From: CAWDNM01 sp964521195
GTDB lineage: Bacteria; Actinomycetota; Coriobacteriia; Anaerosomatales; JAAXUF01
Length of the DNA: 64,000 bases
NCBI GenBank assembly: GCA_964521195.1
Contig: CAZFRE010000002.1
Span: 496,001 to 560,000 of the forward strand
Reading direction: 5' to 3'
In this document: positions 25,547 through 35,200 of the stretch, piece by piece
Position numbering within the stretch: the first letter of the stretch is position 1
Layout of the letters: the number at the start of each line of letters is the position of its first letter
Notes under the pieces: model-generated
Database searches by the model: none
The model's input: the letters and a program-made list of their open reading frames with translations, nothing else
Told to the model about the DNA's origin: nothing
Program-made: the position numbers and the translations under genes

Positions 25547-27112
25547 GTGCCGGGTGTGCAGCAGCACGAGAGCCAGCCCACCGTCTTCGTCCTCGACTTC
25601 GGAGCGCAGTACGCGCAGCTCATCGCGCGCCGCGTGCGCGAGGCGCGCGTGTACTCCGAGATCGTCCCCTTCGACATCACCGCCGAGGAGGTCGCCGCGC
25701 GCAAGCCCGCGGCGATCATCCTCTCGGGCGGCCCGGCCTCGGTCTACGCCGAGGGCGCGCCGCACATGGACCCGGCGATCTTCGACCTGGGCATCCCGAT
25801 CCTGGGCTTTTGCTACGGCATCCAGGAGATGGCGCTGCACCTGGGCGGTGAGATCCCCAAGACCGACATCGGCGAGTACGGCTTCGCGGAGCTCACCGTC
25901 ACGGAGCCGGCGTGCCGACTGCTCGAGGGCGTACCGGAGACCTCGCAGGTTTGGATGAGCCACCGCGACTCGGTCGGTACCGCGCCCGAGGGCTTCATCG
26001 TCACCGCCCGCACCGGCACCACGGCTGTCGCGGCGATGGAGCACGCCGAGCGCGGCTTGTACGCGACGCAGTTCCACCCGGAAGTCGCGCACACCGAGCA
26101 CGGCCAGCAGATCATCCGCACGTTCCTGCACGATATCGCGAAGATCCCGCCGCTGTGGACGATGGTCAACATCATCGACGATGCGGTCGAGACGATCCGC
26201 GCCCAGGTGGGCGACGCCCGCGTCATCTGCGGCCTGTCCGGCGGCGTTGACTCCAGCGTGGTCGCTGCGCTGCTGCACCGAGCGATCGGCGACCAGCTCA
26301 CCTGCGTCTTCGTCGACCACGGCATGCTGCGTCTCAACGAAGCCGAGCAGGTCGTGGCCACGTTCCGCGACCAGTTCCACGTCGACCTCGTGCACGTCGA
26401 GGCCGAGGAGCGCTACCTGTCGCTGCTGGCCGGCGTCACCGACCCGGAGCGCAAGCGCCACATCATCGGCGAGGAGTTCTGGCAGGTCTTCTTCGAGGAG
26501 GCCACCACGCTCGAGGGCGTGAAATTCCTCGCGCAGGGCACGCTGTACCCCGACGTCATCGAGTCCGGTGGCCGCGGCGGCAAGGCGACCGCGAAGATCA
26601 AGAGCCACCACAACCTCATTCCGTTCCCCGAGGGCGTGCACTTCGATCTTATCGAGCCGCTGAAGGCGCTCTTCAAAGACGAGGTCCGTGCGGTGGGTTC
26701 CGAGCTCGGCCTCCCCGATGAGATCGTCCACCGTCAGCCGTTCCCGGGCCCCGGCCTCGCCGTGCGCATCATCGGCGAGATCACCCACGAGAAGCTCGAG
26801 ACGCTGCGCCTTGCGGACGCGATCGTGCGCGAGGAGATCGGCGCGTGGGACACCGGTCGCGAGGTGTGGCAGTACTTCGCGGTGCTGCCCGACATCCGCA
26901 GCGTCGGCGTCATGGGCGACGAGCGCACCTACGGCCACCCGATCATCATCCGTGCGGTCGCCTCGGCGGATGCGATGACGGCGGACTGGGCACGGCTGCC
27001 GCACGAACTGCTCGGCAAGATGAGCAACCGCATCATCAACGAGGTCGACGGCATCAACCGCGTCGCCTACGACATCACGAGCAAGCCGCCCGGCACCATC
27101 GAGTGGGAGTAG
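25547..27112 (+). CDS. guaA: GMP synthase (glutamine-hydrolysing)
   Basis: A 521-aa enzyme converting XMP to GMP. The N-terminal class I glutamine amidotransferase has the nucleophile in GFCYGIQEMA and the His-Glu pair in QFHPEVAHTE. The ATP pyrophosphatase domain has the P-loop GLSGGVDSSVVAAL. The C-terminal dimerisation domain ends KPPGTIEWE. It starts 2 nt after the guaB3 stop, so IMP to XMP to GMP is encoded as one unit. GTG 25547 is chosen; GTG 25556 would shorten the poorly conserved N-terminus by three residues. Confidence 0.97.
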   Translation: MPGVQQHESQPTVFVLDFGAQYAQLIARRVREARVYSEIVPFDITAEEVAARKPAAIILSGGPASVYAEGAPHMDPAIFDLGIPILGFCYGIQEMALHLGGEIPKTDIGEYGFAELTVTEPACRLLEGVPETSQVWMSHRDSVGTAPEGFIVTARTGTTAVAAMEHAERGLYATQFHPEVAHTEHGQQIIRTFLHDIAKIPPLWTMVNIIDDAVETIRAQVGDARVICGLSGGVDSSVVAALLHRAIGDQLTCVFVDHGMLRLNEAEQVVATFRDQFHVDLVHVEAEERYLSLLAGVTDPERKRHIIGEEFWQVFFEEATTLEGVKFLAQGTLYPDVIESGGRGGKATAKIKSHHNLIPFPEGVHFDLIEPLKALFKDEVRAVGSELGLPDEIVHRQPFPGPGLAVRIIGEITHEKLETLRLADAIVREEIGAWDTGREVWQYFAVLPDIRSVGVMGDERTYGHPIIIRAVASADAMTADWARLPHELLGKMSNRIINEVDGINRVAYDITSKPPGTIEWE

Positions 27113-27144
27113 CGCGAGCAGCGCCGCACACGAGAGCCCGTTGC

Positions 27145-27174
27145 CGAACGCCGACCCATCGAGGTCGGCGTTCG
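27145..27174 (+). terminator. Terminator-like hairpin after guaA
   Basis: Perfect 12-bp stem: CGAACGCCGACC (27145-27156), loop CATCGA, GGTCGGCGTTCG (27163-27174). TGCGTCG follows, with no U-tract. It shares the outer CGAACGCC/GGCGTTCG arms with the hairpin after aroF. Confidence 0.6.
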
Positions 27175-27232
27175 TGCGTCGCGGAACGGGTACAGAGTCT
27201 CTTGGAAGGTCGCCGAGGAAGGGAACGGGCCG

Positions 27233-27658
27233 ATGAGTCTCATGGTGCGCACGTGCAGCACTGACCGGATGAACGTCTCACGTATTGCTGCGCGCATATT
27301 CATCGTGGGCGGTGGTCTCGTGTGGGCGATGATGTACTTCGCGTCCGCGTCGGTGCAGCGCTACGCGAACCTCACGTACTCGTTCGGCGAGGTCGTCGCA
27401 GCGGGCATCAACGCCCTCATCCCACTCGCGCTCACGATCGGCATCTTCGTGCTGTGCCTGTTCTACGAGCGGCTGGCCGCCGTGGTCCTGCTGGTCGGCG
27501 CGGGGCTCGTCGCCGTGTACGGCGTCTTCGCCGCATGGGGACCGGTACTGTGGGTGAGCGCGATGGCGGTGCTCGCGCTGCCGATGGTCATCTCCGCGGC
27601 GTTGCTGCTCCTGGCGGCAAGCACGCAGCGGGTCTGCGAACTCGAGGGCAAGGCGTAG
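27233..27658 (+). CDS. Hypothetical membrane protein, 141 aa
   Basis: Not recognised. A polar N-terminus of ~20 residues is followed by four hydrophobic helices (starting IFIVGGGLVWAMMYF) and a short C-terminal tail with one Cys. ATG 27233 has GAGGAAGG 10 nt upstream; ATG 27269 (MNVSRIAARI) is a good alternative. It stands alone between guaA and the carboxypeptidase gene. No motif suggests an enzymatic role. Confidence 0.65.
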   Translation: MSLMVRTCSTDRMNVSRIAARIFIVGGGLVWAMMYFASASVQRYANLTYSFGEVVAAGINALIPLALTIGIFVLCLFYERLAAVVLLVGAGLVAVYGVFAAWGPVLWVSAMAVLALPMVISAALLLLAASTQRVCELEGKA

Positions 27659-27806
27659 GCGAGCGTCCGGGGCGAGGAGCGCCCGGCTGAGGAGCGCCCC
27701 GCCCGCACGACAGCCTCGCCCACAAGCGCTCACTCGTGCACGCGTGCGTCGCGTCGCCTTCGCCTGCGGTGGTATTCTGCAGGCTGGTGGCGATTGGAGT
27801 TGATGC

Positions 27807-29033
27807 ATGAGCGCGTGGTTCCGACGGACGAGCGTCGTGGTGGTGGCCGCGTGCCTGTGCGTCACGCTCCTGCCGTCGTCCGCTCTCGCGGCGCAGGCCC
27901 CCACACCCACCGTCACAGCACCGGCTGCGTTCGTGACCACGGTCCAAGGCCAGCGTCTGTGGGCGAAGAACCGCAACACGAAGCGGCATGTCGCCAGCAC
28001 CATCAAGATGCTCAACGCGCTAGTCGTGCGGGAGCGCGCGGACCTCGACGACGTCGTCAAGATCACCTCAGCGGCGGCCAACACCGGAGACGGCGTGGGT
28101 CTCGTCAAGGGGCAGAAGGTCACGGTGCGCCGGTTGCTCCAGCTCATGATGGTCGCCTCGGCGAACGATGCGGCCACAGCTCTCGCCATCCACGTGTCGG
28201 GTAGCGAGAAGAGGCACGTCAGGCGTATGAACGCGAAGGCTGACGAGCTCGGCTTGACGCGCACGAGGGCCGTCGACCCGCACGGCCTGTCGAAGCGGGA
28301 GGTGTCCACAGCACGCGACCTGTCCGTGCTCGGACGTGAGGTGCTCAAGGACTCGTACCTGCGCAAGGTCATCCTCATGGAGAGCGTCGTGCTGCCCCGG
28401 CCGAACAAGAAGGCCGAGCGCATCGAGGCGACCAACGAACTGCTCGGCCACTACCGGGGCATCCAGGGCGTGAAAACCGGCTTCACATACGCCGCCGGCT
28501 ACTGCTTCGTGGGCTCGGCGAAGCGCGGTAACCTCGAGCTCGTGAGCGTGGTGCTGGGCGCGAGGTCCAAGGCGCAGCGCTTCTCGGAGACAAAGAAGCT
28601 CCTGAGCTGGGCGTACAAGTACTACTACATGCGCCGTCTCGTCTCGACCACGACCACGATGGGCACAGTTGTGGTGCAGGTGAGTGAGGACATGACCGCG
28701 CCGGTCACGGTGCACGCCTCGCACGAGGAGTCCCGCGCGGTGCTGCGTGGCTACACGGTCGAGAAGCAGATCATCCTGCCGAGCACCCCGGTTCCCGGTC
28801 CGATCAAGCGCGGCGATCCGCTCGGCGTCGTGAAGGTGACGCAGGACGGCGAGACGCTGGCGAGCGTTCGGCTTCTGGCCGACTCCGATGTGGCGACAGT
28901 AGCGGTCGAGCCCACGGTGACGGTCGAGCCCACGGTGACGGTTCCCGGTGATGGAGCGGCCACAGGAGGCGTGTGGCAGCGGCTCGCCGGCCTGCCGCGA
29001 CGGATGCTCGCCGCGATCGCGACGCCGCTCTAG
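27807..29033 (+). CDS. D-alanyl-D-alanine carboxypeptidase (PBP5/DacF type)
   Basis: A 408-aa secreted low-molecular-weight penicillin-binding protein that trims peptidoglycan stem peptides. It has a signal peptide (hydrophobic core VVVVAACLCVTLLPSSALA), the nucleophile motif S64-TIK67, the SAN triad (118-120), and KTG (223-225). The C-terminal ~120 residues form the beta-rich PBP5 extension (APVTVHASHEESRAVL), then a short Val/Pro/Thr repeat. The C-terminal RRMLAAIATPL could act as an amphipathic membrane anchor. The stop overlaps the stop of the convergent gene at CTAG (29030-29033). Confidence 0.92.
   Translation: MSAWFRRTSVVVVAACLCVTLLPSSALAAQAPTPTVTAPAAFVTTVQGQRLWAKNRNTKRHVASTIKMLNALVVRERADLDDVVKITSAAANTGDGVGLVKGQKVTVRRLLQLMMVASANDAATALAIHVSGSEKRHVRRMNAKADELGLTRTRAVDPHGLSKREVSTARDLSVLGREVLKDSYLRKVILMESVVLPRPNKKAERIEATNELLGHYRGIQGVKTGFTYAAGYCFVGSAKRGNLELVSVVLGARSKAQRFSETKKLLSWAYKYYYMRRLVSTTTTMGTVVVQVSEDMTAPVTVHASHEESRAVLRGYTVEKQIILPSTPVPGPIKRGDPLGVVKVTQDGETLASVRLLADSDVATVAVEPTVTVEPTVTVPGDGAATGGVWQRLAGLPRRMLAAIATPL
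28903..28942 (+). repeat. Tandem 18-nt repeat inside the carboxypeptidase gene
   Basis: CGGTCGAGCCCACGGTGA occurs at 28903-28920 and again at 28921-28938 without a mismatch, plus four more matching bases. It encodes two copies of a VEPTVT unit in the linker before the C-terminus. The unit is a multiple of three, so gain or loss would keep the frame. Confidence 0.9.
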
Positions 29034-30403
29034 TCGCGGCTCGCGACCAGCGCAGCATTGAGTGACCCGGACTGCAGGGCGTCGACCGCCGCGTCGACGA
29101 CCGCCGCGTCGTAGCGGCTCCCGCGACCGCCAGCCAGCTCGGCGAGCACCTCGGTCTCGCTGCATGCCGGGCGGTGCGGGCGGTGACCGAGCATGGCGGC
29201 GACGACGTCCGCGACGGCGAGAATCCGCGCCTCCTCCGTCACCTCATCGCCTCTGAGGCCGTCGGGGTAGCCCGAGCCGTCGAGGCGCTCGTGGTGTTGC
29301 TGCACCGCGCTCACGATCTCGCTGTCGAACTCGGCCTCCCGCACGATGTCGGCTCCGAGCGCGACGTGCCCGCGCACGAGCGCCATCTCGAGCTCGCTGA
29401 GCGATGAGGGGCGGCCGAGGATCTCCGCCGGCACGCCCGTGTTGCCGATGTCGTGGAGCAGGCTCGCGATCGACAGCTGCTGCCTCTTGAGCTTGTCGTG
29501 CCCGAGTCGGACCGCGATCGCGTCGGCCACGCGTTCGGTGAGCTCGGCGTGACGGCTCGCAAGCCTGTCGCGAATCTCGACCGTGCGGCTCATCGCCCTG
29601 ACCGAGCTCTCCAGCGCGCGCTCCAGCCTTCGCGCCTGCTCTTCTGCGCGTGTCTCGGCATCAAACCGTCGTGACTCCTCCTCGGTGATGTAGACCGCCG
29701 CGAGCATGGCGACACCGATCAGATGCAGCGAGTGGCGGACGGGCGCGAAGCTCATCCGATACAGCTCGTTCGTTGCGAGGTTCGCGAGCATGAGCAACTC
29801 GTCGAGGAAGAAGGGGAGCAGCGCGGTCGCGAGCAGACGGCTATGCCGCGCCTTGCTCTTGAGCGTGAGTATCAGCGCCCATCCGATGGCGATGCACGAT
29901 GTCAGCCGAAATGCCCAATCGCACCATGTCGCGCCGAACAGCAAGGTCGGGTTCGAGCTGTGGATTCTGACCCACGCGACCGACGTCACGGCGTAGAGCG
30001 TGCCCGACACCAGTAGCGACAACCCTGTCAGGCGTCGTGTGAGCGCGGCGTCGCGTTTGAGGTAGCCGACGAAGCCGGCGCAGATGAGGAATACGGCAAG
30101 CTGGCTGAGTGCGTGCTCCAGGGGCGGGAAGAACCACTCCAGCCGCGACATCTCAACATAGCCCCAGGCTGCCAGGAAGAAGACGACGAACATCAGCGCT
30201 TCCCGGATGAAGCCGACGAGGAAGGCCGCGGACAGCCAGCGCTCCCTGTTCGGGTCGAGGCTGCGCCACCGCCACGAGAACCACAGCAGCGAGAGCCACA
30301 GGAGGGCGGCGATACCGAATCGCGGCAGCTCGTCTGCGATGTCGGCACGACCTCCGGCGAACTCGCCGAGTGTCTCTATGACTGCGGTGCCAAGGGGTGT
30401 CAC
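29030..30403 (-). CDS. Membrane-bound HD-GYP c-di-GMP phosphodiesterase
   Basis: From GTG 30403 the product is 457 aa. About seven or eight hydrophobic helices fill residues ~20-230 (for example FLVGFIREALMFVVFFLAAW). A coiled coil follows (RAEEQARRLERALESSVRAM), then a cytosolic HD-GYP domain with SLLHDIGNTGVPAEIL and QQHHERLDGSGYPDGL, so catalytic residues are intact. The frame is open back to 30583, but the preceding stretch is basic and unlike a membrane protein start. GAGGCGAA precedes the chosen start. It probably links a membrane signal to c-di-GMP breakdown. Confidence 0.88.
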   Translation of the reverse strand: MTPLGTAVIETLGEFAGGRADIADELPRFGIAALLWLSLLWFSWRWRSLDPNRERWLSAAFLVGFIREALMFVVFFLAAWGYVEMSRLEWFFPPLEHALSQLAVFLICAGFVGYLKRDAALTRRLTGLSLLVSGTLYAVTSVAWVRIHSSNPTLLFGATWCDWAFRLTSCIAIGWALILTLKSKARHSRLLATALLPFFLDELLMLANLATNELYRMSFAPVRHSLHLIGVAMLAAVYITEEESRRFDAETRAEEQARRLERALESSVRAMSRTVEIRDRLASRHAELTERVADAIAVRLGHDKLKRQQLSIASLLHDIGNTGVPAEILGRPSSLSELEMALVRGHVALGADIVREAEFDSEIVSAVQQHHERLDGSGYPDGLRGDEVTEEARILAVADVVAAMLGHRPHRPACSETEVLAELAGGRGSRYDAAVVDAAVDALQSGSLNAALVASRD

Positions 30404-30635
30404 TTCGCCTCGCTCTTCCGTGTGGGCGCCTCTTGACCCGTGAAGAGTACAACAGTCCGGCGTGAACGCCCATCCTTCCTGGATCAGGCAGGTCGTATCC
30501 AGGGACGGTCGCCTGAGTCGCGCGCGGCGGTGCGGGGCCTCCGGCGGCAGTGCGGCAAACGCCTCGACTCGTGCGATAATCACCAGACCCCCGCCGTGCG
30601 GCCATCACGCCGCTGGCCGAGAAGGAGTAGGTATC

Positions 30636-30917
30636 ATGGCCGACCAGAACCTCGATGCGCAGGCCAAGATCGATGAGATTCGCACGCGCATCGACCAGAT
30701 CGACTGCCAGCTTGTCGGGCTGCTGAACGAGCGTGCACAGTGCTCACTCGACATCCGGGCGCTCAAGCCACAGGCACGCCAGGGTCTCTACGACCCCAAG
30801 CGCGAAGAAGAGATCTTCAAGAACGTCGCTGCGTGCAACGAAGGCCCGCTCTACGCAGATGACCTGCGCGAGATCTACGAGGCGATCCTGCACGTCGCCA
30901 AGGAGATGAGGGGCTGA
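30636..30917 (+). CDS. aroQ: Chorismate mutase, AroQ type
   Basis: A 93-aa all-helical enzyme converting chorismate to prephenate. The typical first helix is EIRTRIDQIDCQLVGLLNER, and the Lys/Glu helix is DPKREEEIFKNV. ATG 30636 has GAAGGAGTAGG upstream. The stop (TGA 30915-30917) shares one base with the DAHP synthase start, so the first enzyme of the shikimate pathway and the branch enzyme towards Phe/Tyr are coupled. In some bacteria such a mutase also gives allosteric feedback to DAHP synthase. Confidence 0.9.
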   Translation: MADQNLDAQAKIDEIRTRIDQIDCQLVGLLNERAQCSLDIRALKPQARQGLYDPKREEEIFKNVAACNEGPLYADDLREIYEAILHVAKEMRG

Positions 30918-31714
30918 TGGCGGCGCAGGACGCGCGCGCGATCGGGTCGGTCACCCGCGACGAGGGCATGACCATCATCGCCGGTCCGTGCTCGGTCGAG
31001 AGCCGCGAACAGATGCGCGAGGTCGCCGCGTGTCTCTCGGACCTCGGGATCAAGGTGATGCGCGGCGGCGCCTACAAGCCCCGCACCTCGCCATTCTCGT
31101 TCCAGGGCCTCGAGCACAAGGGTCTCGAGCTCCTGCGCGAGGCCGCCGATGAGTACGGACTGCTGGTCGTCACCGAGGTCACGGACTCGGCCCACGCCGA
31201 GGTCGTCGCCGAGTACGCCGACATGCTCCAGGTGGGCACGCGCAATATGGCCAACTTCAGCATGCTCAAGAAGATCGGCGAAGTGACCGCAGAGAGCGGC
31301 AAGCCGGTCGTGTTCAAGCGGGGGATGGCGGCCACCATCGAGGAGTGGCTGCAGGCCACGAACTACATCACGATGTGCGGCAACGAGAACGTGATCCTGT
31401 GCGAGCGGGGTATCCGGACCTTCGAGACCGCGTACCGCTTCACGCTCGACATCACCGCGGTGCCGGTGGTGAAGAAGCTTTCGCTTCTGCCGATCATCAT
31501 CGATGTGTCGCATCCCGCCGGTCAGGTCGATCTCGTGCCCGCTCTCTCGCGTGCCGCCGTGGCTGTCGGAGCGGACGGCATCATGGTGGAGGTGCATCCC
31601 AATCCGCGCGAGGCGCTGTGCGACGGCCCCCAGTCACTCGACCTGGACGGTTTCGCCGCTCTCGTGGCCGACCTGAAGACGGTTGCGTCCGCAGTAGGGA
31701 CCGAGCTGAGGTAG
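30917..31714 (+). CDS. aroF: DAHP synthase, type I beta (AroF family)
   Basis: A 265-aa enzyme condensing phosphoenolpyruvate and erythrose 4-phosphate, the entry to aromatic amino acid synthesis. Motifs are GPCSVES, the KPRTSPFSFQG signature, ARN-type GTRNMANF, KRGM, CERGIRTFE, IIIDVSHPAG and EVHPNP. It lacks the N-terminal ferredoxin-like regulatory domain of the Thermotoga-type enzymes, so it is the short KDO8P-like form. Feedback control may come from the chorismate mutase encoded just before it. Confidence 0.96.
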   Translation: MAAQDARAIGSVTRDEGMTIIAGPCSVESREQMREVAACLSDLGIKVMRGGAYKPRTSPFSFQGLEHKGLELLREAADEYGLLVVTEVTDSAHAEVVAEYADMLQVGTRNMANFSMLKKIGEVTAESGKPVVFKRGMAATIEEWLQATNYITMCGNENVILCERGIRTFETAYRFTLDITAVPVVKKLSLLPIIIDVSHPAGQVDLVPALSRAAVAVGADGIMVEVHPNPREALCDGPQSLDLDGFAALVADLKTVASAVGTELR

Positions 31715-31744
31715 CCTGACGCGCCACGCCTCAAGGAACGCTCT

Positions 31745-31772
31745 CGAACGCCCCCGCCTCCGGGGGCGTTCG
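31745..31772 (+). terminator. Terminator-like hairpin after aroF
   Basis: Perfect 12-bp stem: CGAACGCCCCCG (31745-31756), loop CCTC, CGGGGGCGTTCG (31761-31772), then TCGTCTGC. It lies 30 bp after the aroF stop. Confidence 0.65.
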
Positions 31773-31890
31773 TCGTCTGCGCACACCATCCCGATCGGAA
31801 TAGCGCCAGCGCACGCACGTCCGGCGACCTCGAAGACTGTTGGAGGATTAACGAACCTTCTCGCGAACATAGCACTCGGAGGGGGAGCAC

Positions 31891-32097
31891 GTGACTGAAC
31901 CCGGGGGCCTCAACCGCATCTGCCCGTACTGTGGCGCGCCTGATTCGCGACGCTTGGGAGACTGTACGGTGTGCCACCGGAACGTGTGCGAAAGATGTGG
32001 GAACGTGCAGTTCTCCCATGGTGAGCGCCATGCGACTCACAACGCGTGCCTGAAGAAGGCCGACGGTGGCTTCAAGATGATCAAGTTCGTGCAGTGA
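31891..32097 (+). CDS. Small zinc-ribbon protein, 68 aa
   Basis: Not recognised as a named family. The protein is dominated by metal-ligand pairs: CPYCG (11-15), CTVCHRNVCERCG in the middle, then His residues and one more Cys, followed by a basic tail (KADGGFKMIKFVQ). It could bind two zinc ions. GTG 31891 has a strong ribosome site (GGAGGGGGAG). The gene lies just upstream of the multiheme cytochrome on the same strand, but a hairpin-rich leader separates them, so a shared role is only a guess. Confidence 0.75.
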   Translation: MTEPGGLNRICPYCGAPDSRRLGDCTVCHRNVCERCGNVQFSHGERHATHNACLKKADGGFKMIKFVQ

Positions 32098-32138
32098 GCG
32101 AGTCCTGCTCCGCGCGTTCGAGCCCGCGTTCAAGTCCG

Positions 32139-32207
32139 ACGGCGTGAACGCCGATTAACCACATGGCGACCCGGACCGGGCCGTCACGCCGTGCACATGG
32201 ATTGCAC
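32139..32207 (+). promoter_or_regulatory. Hairpin-rich leader of the multiheme cytochrome gene
   Basis: Between 32098 and 32257 there is no gene. CGGCG/CGCCG with a TGAA loop (32140-32153) forms one hairpin. The overlapping ACGGCGTGA (32139-32147) also pairs perfectly with TCACGCCGT (32184-32192), so the two structures exclude each other. A third stem is GTGCA/TGCAC (32191-32207). No known riboswitch core was recognised. Confidence 0.35.
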
Positions 32208-32257
32208 ACGAGCATGTCGCGGCGCTCCACCGTGTTTGCCTGGCCGTAGGGGGAAGC

Positions 32258-35200
32258 ATGAAACGCTCGTTCGCAGCCGCACTGGTGACAGGAGCCCTCG
32301 TCGCCTCGTTTGCGATGCCCGTGTCCGCCATGGCATGGTCTGTCACCGGTGGCGGTGGCAACCAGACGCAGAACCCGTACGGGTACTGGTACGCGGGCAA
32401 GGAGGCGTGCGCGCAAGAAGGCTGCCACTCCGCCATCGCCGAGATGGTCACGCCGCACAGCGAGATGGTCAAAGACGTCAAGGCGAATCCGGACGAGCTG
32501 TGGCCGACCGCGGGCTCGGGCCTGTGGCCGTTCACGAGCCCGTTCGGTGGCATCTCCGTGCTGCCGCGCGATGTCTACCTGCAGGTCGGTGACGACGAGG
32601 GGTTCCTCGAGTACATCGGTCCCGAGAACAGCCCGCTGGCGGTCAACATGAAGCCGGCCGACGATCTGCCGGTCTGGAGCCCTGCCAACTTCCTCCTGCA
32701 CGAGAACCGGCTTGAGGAGCAGACCGGCAAGCTTGGAAACAGCGTCTACACGCAAAGCTGCGCGCAGTGTCACAACGTCGGTCTCACCAGGCCCTCCTAC
32801 CAGACGTACACGCTGCCAAGCGGCGCGGTGATGACCACGAAGACCCCGTCGACCGTGAGCGAACTCGGCATCCAGTGCGAAGCGTGCCACGGCTCGGGCA
32901 AGAATCCGGGCAGCCATCGCGACGCGGTGCCGGGCGTGGTCGGCGGATACCAGATCCTCAAGGCGCAGACGTGCGGTCAGTGTCACGTCGGCGGCACGAC
33001 CCCGCAGAAGAACGTCAACAACTCCGCGTTCGGCAACCCGAACGGGTTCACGACCGACCAGGACCTGTCGCTGTATCTCACACCGTACTCGACGGTGGAG
33101 ACCGAGGGTCAGATGATGAAGTACGTGAACAACCCGTCCTGGCCGGGTGGGACCAAGCCGAAGTTCCTGCCTAACGGTGCGGACTTCTCGATGCGCCACA
33201 CGTACTACAACGAGTGGCTCGTGAACAAGGTCCCCTCCGAGTACGGCGGAGACCACGGCCACGCCGATCCGGTCAATGAGGCCGTGAAGTCGTACGCGGC
33301 AGGCGGCAACACCAAGTGCTACAAGTGCCACTCGGGCCTCGGCTTCCTCAACCGCATCAACGCCAAGTCGCCGTCGGGCAAGCGCATCGTCGGCACGTAC
33401 CCGACACCGAGCATCGTCGCGACCAACGAGCCCGGGATCTCGTGCATGGTGTGCCATACCGGCCATATCGAGAAGCGCGAAGGCGGCGGCTACGACAGCC
33501 TGCGTCGCTGGGGCAACGGCGAAGAGGTCTCGTGCGGTGACTGCCACAACTGGCAGTTCGAGGCGCTCGATCAGGCCGTGCAGTCCGAGACGATCAAGGG
33601 CGTCTCGTACACGCGACCGGCCGAGAACACAAGGAGCCGCCATCCGCAGCGCGAACTCGTGAGCGGGGGGCATGGCGGCGAGGACGGCCTCGGCGGACTG
33701 TGGGGTGTCGAGCCCACCAGCACCGGTATGCCCAACACAGAATGCACCGACTGTCACATGCCGCGCACGCACAAGGAAGGCATGCCGGCAAACGACGACG
33801 GCTCAAAGGTCGGTACCCGCATGTCGCATCGGTTCCACGTTGTGCTGCCGGGTGACGCTGCGCGCTGGAAGCTGCGCCCCGGTGGCGACTCGTGCGTGAC
33901 CGGCTGCCATACCGGCGACGTGGCCGACTACACCCGGCAGGACATGCAGAGCTGGATCGACCAGAAGCAGTCCGCGGTCACGACCGCCTCGGTCGAGGCA
34001 ACGTCCGTCCTCAACGACGTGGCGGCGGATCTCGGCCTGACCGACTGGCTCGGGTTCATCGCCGCGCAGCCCGCCGGCGGAGCCGCATCGACGCTGCCGG
34101 CCGCGAAATGGGCGATGCTCCAGCATGCTGCGCAGAACGTCGACTTCGTCATGAACGATGGTTCTGTCGGCATCCACAACCCGAAGTACGCCCTCGCCGG
34201 TCTCGTGAAGGCCAGACTCTGGGCGCAGTCCGCTGATGCTTCGCTCTACACGACGATCACCCCCGGCCCCGCGAACGGCAGCGGCATGACCGTCTCGGGT
34301 TCGCTGCTGGACTCCGACAGCAACCCGATCTGGGGCGCGTGTCTCATCCTCGAGTCGAGCGCCGATGGCGGCGCGTCCTGGCAGACCGTCTCGACGGCCA
34401 AGCCCGGGGTCGCCGGCGTCTACTCGATGTCGACCGGCCGCATCGTGGGCACTCGCGCCTTCCGCGTGCGGTTCACCCCCTCGGAGGGTGTCGACTACCT
34501 CTCCGATGAGATGCCGGTCACGGTGCCGGTCACCACGGTGACTGTGACCCCGGCAGGTGCCACGAGCTCGTGGCTCGACATCCCGAGCGCTCAGGTGACG
34601 ATGACCGCCACGCCGGGTGGGGCCGTCACCTACTACACGCTGACCGGTGCGACCGTCCTGCCGCAGACCGTCTACAGCGGTCCGATCACGATCACCGCCG
34701 AGGGCAGGACGGACGTGCACTACTGGTCGACCGACGGCAACGGCGTCGAGGCCACTCAGAGCGTGCCGGTGTTCATCGACCGCGCGGCACCGAGCATCGG
34801 TTCCGACATCGCCGCGGTGTACCAGAACAAAGCCACCGTGCACGCGTGGGCTTCAGACACCGGTGCAGGCGTCGAGTCGATGGAGTACACGTTCGATGGC
34901 GTCGACGCGGACGTCGACGATGACGACTTCACGTTCGAGACCTACAAGTTGGGCAAGAACGACCTCGTCGTGAGTGCCACCGACGACGCGGACCGCTCGA
35001 CCACGACCACGCTCTCGGTCTGGGTGAAGGCGACGCCGACTCTGACCGCCTCGCCTACCGGCACCAAGAAGATCTCGCGCAACAAGAGCGTCAAGTTCGC
35101 GACGCACGCGAGCCGCGGCTCCGACGGTCACGGCGGCGAGATCATGTATGAGAACCGGACGATCGTCATGCAGCGCTGGAGCGGCCGCACGTGGTACACG

